A stretch of DNA of 10,026 nucleotides from Candidatus Stercoripulliclostridium pullicola (GTDB lineage: Bacteria > Bacillota > Clostridia > Christensenellales > DTU072), in the NCBI GenBank assembly GCA_017694145.1, contig JADINF010000135.1, positions 1-10,026 of the forward strand. The letters are read 5' to 3'. Numbering within the stretch: position 1 is the stretch's first letter; the number at the start of each line of letters is the position of its first letter. The notes under the pieces are model-generated. The model worked only from the letters and a program-made list of their open reading frames with translations, was not told the origin of the DNA and did no database searches. Shown piece after piece: positions 1-4,835 of the stretch. Position numbers and translations under genes: made by a program.

Positions 1-933
1 ACGCGCTACGCGCGCATTTACGTTTATGCCGATATGCTCGCGCGGTTCCGTTCGGACGGTAACTGGAGCTATAAGGTGGGTAATTATATCCTCACCGATT
101 TTTCGCGGAGCGCTACCGATCTCATGTGCGCGTACGAATATCAGACGGACGAATTCTGCTACGAGCCCGTGAACGAAGCGGGCGTATACGATCCGAATTC
201 GACTAACGTAAGAATAAGCTATATCAAGTCCCGCAAATCCTCCGTAAGGCTCGATCCGTGGTTTACGGTGGGAAGCGGCGATAACGAGAAAAAATACACG
301 GTGACGAGGATAGGCGGCTACGCGCTCCTTCCGGAAGTACGGGAGATAAGCCTTCCCGATACGGTGACGTATATAGAGGATTACGCTTTCTATTTCAACG
401 CCGCTCTTACGAAAGTCAACTGGACGCACGACGGGGTAGCGCTCGGCGCGCACAATATAAGCGACATTTCGTTGAAAGAAATAGGAGATTACGCCTTCTA
501 CGCAACGGCGATCGGGGAATTCTACTCGAATTCCGCGTTGACCCAAATAGGTACTTCGGCTTTCCACATGTGCGTAAACCTCGATACCGTGGTGCTCGAT
601 AAGGGCGACAACCTCAAGGTAGGATCGAGCGCATTCTCGCAGTCCGCCATAAGCAGACTCATCATAAGCAAGAACGTAATTTCGCTCGGAAATTCCGCTT
701 TCCAGAATCAGTCCGGGGAACTGACGATATATATTGAAAGAGAAACGCCTTACATGGATTGGTCGATATTCCCGTTCTATTCCTGCAACAACGTGAAAAC
801 CGTATACGTTTTCGGGACGAATACGATCGATAATTACGCCGACGAAAAGGGTTGGAACGCGTTTAAGACAAAATACAAAACGTATACGAGCGGCTGGTCG
901 TCTATGCTTACCAATCTCGGCGTTTATTCGTGA
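1..933 (+). CDS. BspA-like leucine-rich-repeat surface protein, 3' part (5' end outside window)
   Basis: The frame is open from base 1 to the TGA at 931-933, giving 310 residues of a longer protein. The first in-frame ATG (34) has no ribosome binding site and the frame continues upstream of it, so it is probably internal. Five copies of a degenerate x-[IVL]-[GE]-x-x-A-F motif are visible: YIEDYAF (370-390), EIGDYAF (478-498), QIGTSAF (544-564), KVGSSAF (616-636) and SLGNSAF (682-702). They are spaced about 20-36 residues apart and separated by short beta-strand-like stretches such as REISLPDTV and RLIISKNV. This is the pattern of the BspA/LRR_5 family, usually secreted or cell-wall proteins of host-associated bacteria, often linked to adhesion. 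The residues after the last repeat (about 230-310) show no second domain I recognise and no LPxTG or membrane anchor, so any anchor would be N-terminal. The LRR family is fairly sure; the binding partner is unknown. Confidence 0.85.
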   Translation, partial: TRYARIYVYADMLARFRSDGNWSYKVGNYILTDFSRSATDLMCAYEYQTDEFCYEPVNEAGVYDPNSTNVRISYIKSRKSSVRLDPWFTVGSGDNEKKYTVTRIGGYALLPEVREISLPDTVTYIEDYAFYFNAALTKVNWTHDGVALGAHNISDISLKEIGDYAFYATAIGEFYSNSALTQIGTSAFHMCVNLDTVVLDKGDNLKVGSSAFSQSAISRLIISKNVISLGNSAFQNQSGELTIYIERETPYMDWSIFPFYSCNNVKTVYVFGTNTIDNYADEKGWNAFKTKYKTYTSGWSSMLTNLGVYS

Positions 934-1001
934 AAAGCGCGATATTTAGAGAAACCGCGAAGCGGTAAAGAGATCGAACGACAGAATGTAATATTCAACG
1001 T

Positions 1002-1038
1002 AAAAAACGGCGTTCCCGAAGGAACGCCGTAAGTTTTT
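1002..1038. terminator. Bidirectional intrinsic terminator between the LRR gene and groEL
   Basis: A perfect 10-bp inverted repeat, ACGGCGTTCC at 1007-1016 and GGAACGCCGT at 1021-1030, encloses a CGAA tetraloop. On the plus strand it is followed by AAGTTTTT (1031-1038). On the minus strand the run of A at 1002-1007 becomes a T-tract. It lies between two convergent genes, so it can end both transcripts: the LRR gene from the left and groESL from the right. Confidence 0.9.
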
Positions 1039-1060
1039 GAAAGTTTACGCGATACGCGGC

Positions 1061-2680
1061 TTAATACATATCGGGTTGTTGCGGAGCCATGGGGGCGGGA
1101 GGTTCGGGAATGTCCGCCACGAGACTCTCGGTGGTGAGAAGGGTTGCCGCAACGCTCGCCGCGTTCTGCAGAGCGGAACGGGTGACCTTGGTAGGATCGA
1201 TGATACCCGCTTTCACGATGTCGCAGTATTCGTCGCGCAGGGCGTCGTAACCGTAATTTGCGGATTTCGCGGAAAGAACGGTATTGACTACCACGCCGCC
1301 GTCCACGCCGCAGTTCTCGGCTATCTGACGGATAGGAGCTTCGAGCGCTTTGATAACGATATTCGCGCCCGTCTTGTAGTCGCCGGTGAGATCCGCGGTC
1401 GCCTTGCGTACTTCTTCAATAACGGACAGCAGGGCTATGCCGCCGCCGGGCACCATGCCTTCTTCGACCGCCGCGCGCGTAGCCGCGAGAGCGTCTTCGA
1501 TACGCATTTTGCTCTCTTTCATTTCGATCTCGGTAGCCGCGCCCACGTTGATGACCGCGACTCCGCCGCTCAGCTTGGCAAGACGCTCCTGGAGTTTCTC
1601 TCTGTCGTAGTCGGAAGTGGTTTCCTCGATCTGAGCCTTGATGGACTTGATACGTCCCGCGATCTCCGCGGCGTCGCCGTATCCGCCGATAATGGTGGTG
1701 TTGTCTTTGTCGGACTTGATGAGCTTCGCTTTACCGAGCATGCCGAGGTTGGCGTCCTTGAGTTCCATACCGAGTTCGCTGCTGATGAGCTGTCCGCCGG
1801 TAAGTATGGCGATGTCCTGAAGCATTGCCTTACGTCTGTCGCCGAAGCCGGGAGCTTTGACCGCAAGACAGCTGAATACGCCTTTGAGCTTATTGACGAC
1901 GAGAGTGGCGAGCGCTTCGCCTTCGATATCGTCGGCGATGATCACGAGCCTCAATCCGCTCTTGATGACCTGTTCGAGCAGGGGCAGTATCTCCTGAAGA
2001 TTGCTTATCTTCTTGTCGGTGATGAGGATCACGGGGTTCTCGACGACGGCTTCCATCTTGTCGGGGTTGGTCGCCATGTATGCGCTGGCGTAGCCGCGGT
2101 CGAACTGCATTCCTTCGACGACGGAGAGCTCGGTGTGCATCGATTTACCCTCGTCAACGGTGATAACGCCGTCTTTACCGACTTTCTCCATAGCCTCGGA
2201 AATGAGCTTGCCGATATTCTCGTCGGAAGCGGAAATGGAAGCAACGGACGCGATCTCGCCTTTATTCTTGACGGGCTTCGAGATAGCTTTCAGCGCGCTC
2301 GCCGCGGCTTCGGTCGCTACGGTGATGCCTCTGCGCAGAAGCATGGGATTGGCGCCCGCCGCTACGTTTTTAAGACCTTCGCGAATGATAGCCTGAGCAA
2401 GCACCGCCGCGGTGGTCGTGCCGTCGCCCGCAACGTCGTTGGTCTTGACGGAAACTTCTTTGATGAGCTGCGCGCCCATGTTTTCGAAAGGATCCTTGAG
2501 CTCGATCTCTTTAGCGATGGTCACGCCGTCGTTGGTGATGAGAGGGGAACCGTATTTCCTCTCGAGCACTACGTTCCTGCCCTTAGGTCCCAAAGTGAGC
2601 TTGACGGTGTCAGCCAATGCGTTGACGCCTTTTTCGAGCGCTTTACGCGCTTCTTCGCCGTATTTGAATTGTTTAGCCAT
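1061..2680 (-). CDS. groEL: Chaperonin GroEL (Hsp60), 60-kDa subunit
   Basis: GroEL forms the double-ring ATP-driven cytoplasmic folding chamber that works with the GroES lid. The 539-residue protein is collinear with the family throughout. Visible marks are TLGPKGRNV (29-37), the ATP-binding NDVAGDGTTTA (81-91, with Asp86 matching the catalytic-site Asp87 of E. coli), Asp396 (matching Asp398, needed for ATP hydrolysis), and the chaperonin signature AAVEEGMVPGGG (403-414). The start is ATG at 2680, preceded by AAGGAGG (minus strand, 2694-2688) 7 nt away. It lies 27 nt downstream of groES, so the two form one operon. The C-terminal tail is unusual: it ends EPPAPMAPQQPDMY instead of the common GGM repeats. 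A long plus-strand open frame across this gene is codon-aligned shadow. Confidence 0.99.
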   Translation of the reverse strand: MAKQFKYGEEARKALEKGVNALADTVKLTLGPKGRNVVLERKYGSPLITNDGVTIAKEIELKDPFENMGAQLIKEVSVKTNDVAGDGTTTAAVLAQAIIREGLKNVAAGANPMLLRRGITVATEAAASALKAISKPVKNKGEIASVASISASDENIGKLISEAMEKVGKDGVITVDEGKSMHTELSVVEGMQFDRGYASAYMATNPDKMEAVVENPVILITDKKISNLQEILPLLEQVIKSGLRLVIIADDIEGEALATLVVNKLKGVFSCLAVKAPGFGDRRKAMLQDIAILTGGQLISSELGMELKDANLGMLGKAKLIKSDKDNTTIIGGYGDAAEIAGRIKSIKAQIEETTSDYDREKLQERLAKLSGGVAVINVGAATEIEMKESKMRIEDALAATRAAVEEGMVPGGGIALLSVIEEVRKATADLTGDYKTGANIVIKALEAPIRQIAENCGVDGGVVVNTVLSAKSANYGYDALRDEYCDIVKAGIIDPTKVTRSALQNAASVAATLLTTESLVADIPEPPAPMAPQQPDMY

Positions 2681-2707
2681 ATATATGCCTCCTTGATTTA
2701 CCTTATA

Positions 2708-2992
2708 TTACTCCACTTTCGCCAGAATGTCGCTCTGACGGATGATAACGTATTCTTCGCCTTCTATCTTGAATTCGGAGCCTGCGTATTTGCTGTAGAG
2801 TATAACGTCGCCGGGTTTGACGATGATTTTGATTTCTTTGCCGTCAACGATACCGCCTTCGCCTACGGCGATTATTTTAGCCATTTGCGGTTTCTCTTTT
2901 GCGGAGCTCGGAAGTATTATTCCGCTTGCGGTGGTTTCGTTGGTTTCGATGTGCTGTATAACTATTCTGTCGAACAGCGGTACGAGTTTCAT
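2708..2992 (-). CDS. groES: Co-chaperonin GroES (Hsp10)
   Basis: GroES is the heptameric lid that caps GroEL during ATP-dependent folding in the cytoplasm. The 94-residue length is normal. The sequence opens with the family-typical PLFDRIVI (5-12), followed by a mobile loop (about 16-34) whose SGIILP (23-28) carries the hydrophobic IIL tripeptide that docks on the GroEL apical domain. The later GDVILYSKYAG (61-71) and the C-terminal beta strand are also typical. The start is ATG at 2992, with AAGGAGG on the minus strand at 3008-3002, 9 nt upstream. It is the first gene of the groES-groEL operon, directly downstream of a CIRCE-like operator and an extended -10 promoter, so heat-shock control by an HrcA-type repressor is expected. 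Confidence 0.99.
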   Translation of the reverse strand: MKLVPLFDRIVIQHIETNETTASGIILPSSAKEKPQMAKIIAVGEGGIVDGKEIKIIVKPGDVILYSKYAGSEFKIEGEEYVIIRQSDILAKVE

Positions 2993-3022
2993 GTATGTAC
3001 GCCTCCTTGATCGTTTCTGTGT

Positions 3023-3049
3023 TTAGCAGTCTTGGTATCAGACTGCCAA
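3023..3049 (-). promoter_or_regulatory. CIRCE-like operator (HrcA site) of groESL, variant sequence
   Basis: The plus strand reads TTAGCAGTC (3023-3031), a 9-nt spacer, then GACTGCCAA (3041-3049). The classical CIRCE is TTAGCACTC-N9-GAGTGCTAA. This copy has the exact 9-9-9 geometry and matches 15 of 18 arm positions. Two of the three differences are symmetric (C to G on one arm, G to C on the other), so the dyad is kept; the third breaks one pair. It starts about 2 nt after the predicted groESL transcription start and lies upstream of the groES ribosome binding site, the standard place for HrcA repression. Confidence 0.85.
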
Positions 3050-3057
3050 CAATGTGC

Positions 3058-3086
3058 ATTATAGCATAGCGTTATGCGGATTGCAA
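3058..3086 (-). promoter_or_regulatory. groESL promoter (SigA type, extended -10)
   Basis: On the minus strand there is a perfect TATAAT (3063-3058) preceded by TGC, which makes an extended -10 (TGnTATAAT). A TTGCAA lies at 3086-3081, with a spacer of exactly 17 nt. The -35 is only a 4/6 match, which the extended -10 would compensate. Transcription should start near 3051, just ahead of the CIRCE-like repeat. Confidence 0.85.
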
Positions 3087-3100
3087 GCGGTAGAGTAAGG

Positions 3101-3149
3101 ATTTTCGAAAAAAAATTTTGTTGAAATATCGCGTTAAATATGGTATGCT
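3101..3149 (+). promoter_or_regulatory. comEB promoter (SigA type, extended -10, with A/T-rich upstream element)
   Basis: TTGAAA (3121-3126) and TATGCT (3144-3149) are separated by exactly 17 nt, and TGG directly before the -10 gives an extended -10. Just upstream, 3101-3119 is almost pure A/T with an uninterrupted run of eight A (3108-3115) followed by TTTT, a plausible UP element. The promoter is back to back with that of groESL; the two -35 boxes are about 35 nt apart. Confidence 0.75.
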
Positions 3150-3186
3150 GAATATCGGTCAATAAAGAGCGGAGGCGCGAAATATC

Positions 3187-3642
3187 ATGGATAAATGGGA
3201 CGCAAGATTTATGCAAATGGCGAAGCTTGTTTCGGACTGGAGTTCCTGCTATAAGCAGAACAGGCAAGTAGGCGCGGTGGTGGTGAGGGATAAGCGAATA
3301 CTTACCACGGGCTACAACGGAGCTTCGAGCGGTATCGCGAGCTGCAAGGAGCGCGGCGAATGTCTGCGCGAGAAGCTCGGTATACCCTCCGGCACGAGGC
3401 AGGAAATGTGCTATGCCGTGCATGCGGAGCAGAACGCTATAATACAGGCGGCGAAACTGGGGCTTTCGCTGGAAGGAGCGACGCTGTATTGTACGCACCA
3501 GCCTTGCAGTATATGCAGCAGGATGATCATCAACAGCGGTATCAAAAGGGTGGTCTACGACGCGGGATACCCCGACGAATTCAGCCTGGAACTCTTTAAG
3601 GAATCGGGCGTGGAACTCGTCAAATTCTCCGATCTTAAGTAA
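3187..3642 (+). CDS. comEB: dCMP deaminase (ComEB-type cytidine/deoxycytidylate deaminase)
   Basis: This zinc enzyme converts dCMP to dUMP, feeding thymidylate synthase. The 151 residues hold the deaminase signatures: HAEQN (79-83; His79 binds zinc and Glu81 is the proton shuttle) and PCSIC (106-110; Cys107 and Cys110 bind zinc). The dCMP-deaminase-specific insert is also present, with Cys53, Cys59 and the following REKLGIPSG (61-69), likely a second metal site and regulatory loop. GYNG (42-45) is also typical. The start is ATG at 3187 with GGAGG at 3171-3175; the 11-nt gap is long, but no other in-frame start lies nearer. It is monocistronic, with its own promoter and a terminator 38 nt after the stop. 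The comEB name follows Bacillus, where the gene sits in a competence operon; no competence gene is next to it here. Confidence 0.97.
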   Translation: MDKWDARFMQMAKLVSDWSSCYKQNRQVGAVVVRDKRILTTGYNGASSGIASCKERGECLREKLGIPSGTRQEMCYAVHAEQNAIIQAAKLGLSLEGATLYCTHQPCSICSRMIINSGIKRVVYDAGYPDEFSLELFKESGVELVKFSDLK

Positions 3643-3679
3643 GGTCTCGTCGGATAAAACCGATTATATTACCGAAAAC

Positions 3680-3702
3680 AGGGACGGGCGACCGTCCTTT
3701 TT
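3680..3702 (+). terminator. Intrinsic terminator of comEB
   Basis: The stem pairs 3680-3687 (AGGGACGG) with 3692-3699 (CCGTCCTT). It is 8 bp including one G-U pair, closed by a GCGA (GNRA-type) tetraloop, and runs into a five-T tract (3698-3702). It lies 38 nt after the comEB stop. Confidence 0.85.
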
Positions 3703-3727
3703 CATGCAAGTCTGCACGCCCGCCGGG

Positions 3728-3856
3728 CGCCTGAAATAAACGAAAATAAAATCCCGCGCGCGTAAAGCGTAAGGTTAAGGCGTAATAAGATGAATAACGT
3801 CGAATACGCGCGCATAAAAAATATATTATGGATTATTCTCCGTATTATTTCAGGCG
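3728..3856 (+). repeat. Two nested long-range inverted repeats spanning the start of the SPOR-like gene
   Basis: The outer pair is CGCCTGAAATAA (3728-3739) and its exact reverse complement TTATTTCAGGCG (3845-3856), 12 bp. It can be extended by 3 bp (ACG 3740-3742 with CGT 3841-3843) if one base is bulged. Nested inside is a 9-bp pair, GCGCGCGTA (3756-3764) with TACGCGCGC (3805-3813). In RNA these would fold into one elongated structure that encloses the ATG at 3828 and ends within codons 6-10 of the gene. I see no convincing -10/-35 pair and no Shine-Dalgarno sequence in 3703-3827, and the transcription start is unknown, so whether the left arm is transcribed with the gene is inference. Confidence 0.5.
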
Positions 3857-4649
3857 GGAAAAGGGGGAGAAGCGCTCCGACGACGAAGCGGCGTACCGCC
3901 GTACAGGCTACTCTGCCGGAAGGGGGCGGAAAGCGAAAAAAGGAGTGCGGATAGAAATCGTGCTGGTCGTTGCGATATTCCTTTGTCTTGTCACCGCGCT
4001 TATACTGGCAAACGTATGGAGCGGCGAAAAAATAATCGCCGCGATAACGTCCGCATTCAAGGACAAAGACGTGTACGAGTATTATGTAGTGGCGGTAGGG
4101 GAGTACGCCGACGAGCGCGAAGCTGTAGTTCAAGCTACAGTTATACGAGCGGGAGGCGGCGCGGGATATATTTATGAAAATAACAACGTATATTCCGTAG
4201 CTTTAGCAACATATTTATCGAAAGACGAGGCGAAAGCCGTGTGCGAAAAGAACGAAGGAGCGTTCGTGTATGAGGTGAAAGCGGATCTCAACGCGCTGTA
4301 CGACGCTTCGTCCGACGACGCCGTAATAAGCAGGGTCGTGGGCGACGTAGCCTCGGCGCTCAGGGAATTGTCGGAGCGCTCCGCGGACTATGCCGCGAAC
4401 GAGGCTTCCGCCGCGGACACGCTGAACGCGGTGACGGCGGTCAGGAATTCTTTGTACGCAACGAAAGAATATCTTTATTCGGTCAAAGCGGACGCGGAAC
4501 TGGTAGACGACCTACTCACACTTGTCGAGCCCGTTTTCCAAGGTGCGGAAGCGGTGGTGATGGATAACCATTCGGACGAACTCGCCGCCGCGATGAGATA
4601 TATCGTCACTGCGGGCGCGTTCGGGTTGCGCGCTCTTTGCGTTGCGTAG
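3828..4649 (+). CDS. Single-pass membrane protein with SPOR-like extracytoplasmic domain
   Basis: The 273-residue protein has three parts. The N-terminus (1-41) is strongly basic and Tyr/Arg/Lys-rich, probably cytoplasmic. One hydrophobic helix follows (about 42-62, IEIVLVVAIFLCLVTALILA). Residues about 84-150 resemble a SPOR fold: YYVVAVGEYADEREA, a helix, a glycine-rich turn, then VYSVALATYLSKDEAKAV. SPOR domains bind peptidoglycan with stripped glycans, typically at division or sporulation septa. The remainder (155-270) is alanine-rich and predicted helical, with no family I recognise. The type II topology would place the SPOR-like region outside the membrane. ATG 3828 is the first start after an in-frame TAA (3795-3797), but no Shine-Dalgarno sequence precedes it. 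The gene stands alone between the comEB terminator and the promoter of the giant gene. The membrane call is firm; the SPOR call rests on pattern and needs a profile search. Confidence 0.8.
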   Translation: MDYSPYYFRREKGEKRSDDEAAYRRTGYSAGRGRKAKKGVRIEIVLVVAIFLCLVTALILANVWSGEKIIAAITSAFKDKDVYEYYVVAVGEYADEREAVVQATVIRAGGGAGYIYENNNVYSVALATYLSKDEAKAVCEKNEGAFVYEVKADLNALYDASSDDAVISRVVGDVASALRELSERSADYAANEASAADTLNAVTAVRNSLYATKEYLYSVKADAELVDDLLTLVEPVFQGAEAVVMDNHSDELAAAMRYIVTAGAFGLRALCVA

Positions 4650-4705
4650 GGGCGCGTCGGTGCGCGCTCGCGCGGTTATTTATTCGTAAATTTTTCCGGG
4701 GCAAG

Positions 4706-4734
4706 TTGACAGCTCTCTATTTATATTATAAGAT
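4706..4734 (+). promoter_or_regulatory. Promoter of the giant surface-protein gene
   Basis: A perfect -35 box TTGACA (4706-4711) is followed after 17 nt by TAAGAT (4729-4734). The overlapping TATAAG (4727-4732) would give a 15-nt spacer. Transcription should begin near 4741, leaving a leader of about 95 nt before the ATG at 4836. The predicted start lies inside a palindrome (4736-4764). Confidence 0.7.
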
Positions 4735-4735
4735 A

Positions 4736-4764
4736 AATATGCGCGCGAGGACGGCGCGCATATT
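4736..4764. terminator. 11-bp perfect palindrome overlapping the promoter; terminator or operator
   Basis: AATATGCGCGC (4736-4746) and its exact reverse complement GCGCGCATATT (4754-4764) enclose the 7-nt loop GAGGACG. A T-rich stretch (GTTTGTTG, 4765-4772) follows, so a transcript arriving from the SPOR-like gene could terminate here. The repeat begins 1 nt after the predicted -10 of the next gene and covers its likely start. It could therefore also be a repressor operator, or a 5'-end hairpin protecting the giant gene's mRNA. The downstream T-tract is interrupted, so the terminator reading is not certain. A weaker GC-rich dyad nearer the SPOR-like gene's stop (4652-4667) has no T-tract directly after it. 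Confidence 0.55.
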
Positions 4765-4825
4765 GTTTGTTGCGGGCTTTCCGCACGCACTTATGCGTTC
4801 CCGTCCCGTTACCGCCTGTCACACC

Positions 4826-4830
4826 GGAGG
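4826..4830 (+). promoter_or_regulatory. Ribosome binding site fixing the giant gene's start
   Basis: GGAGG sits 5 nt before ATG 4836. The codons that follow encode a clean signal peptide, so the two lines of evidence agree on this start. Confidence 0.85.
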
Positions 4831-4835
4831 TTACG

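Noticed and set aside
34..933. Treating ATG 34 as the true start of the LRR gene.
   Set aside because: The frame is open to base 1, no Shine-Dalgarno sequence precedes it, and no signal peptide follows it, so the gene more likely begins outside the window.
954..966. Small hairpin ACCGC-GAA-GCGGT after the LRR gene.
   Set aside because: Only 5 bp with no T-tract; the strong hairpin at 1007-1030 explains termination better.
1037..3010. A 657-codon plus-strand open frame across groEL and groES.
   Set aside because: It lies antisense to two canonical chaperonin genes, has no ribosome binding site, and its translation resembles no family. It is a by-product of codon choice.
2989..3498. A 169-codon minus-strand frame over the groES/comEB promoter region.
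   Set aside because: It covers two promoters, the CIRCE-like site and half of comEB on the opposite strand; no domain and no ribosome binding site.
3702..4133. A 143-codon minus-strand frame opposite the SPOR-like gene.
   Set aside because: It runs over the comEB terminator tail and antisense to a gene with clear membrane topology; its own start lacks a ribosome binding site.
4771..4785. Small hairpin TGCGG-GCTTT-CCGCA in the leader of the giant gene.
   Set aside because: Five base pairs in GC-rich sequence is expected by chance; no riboswitch-like structure found around it.
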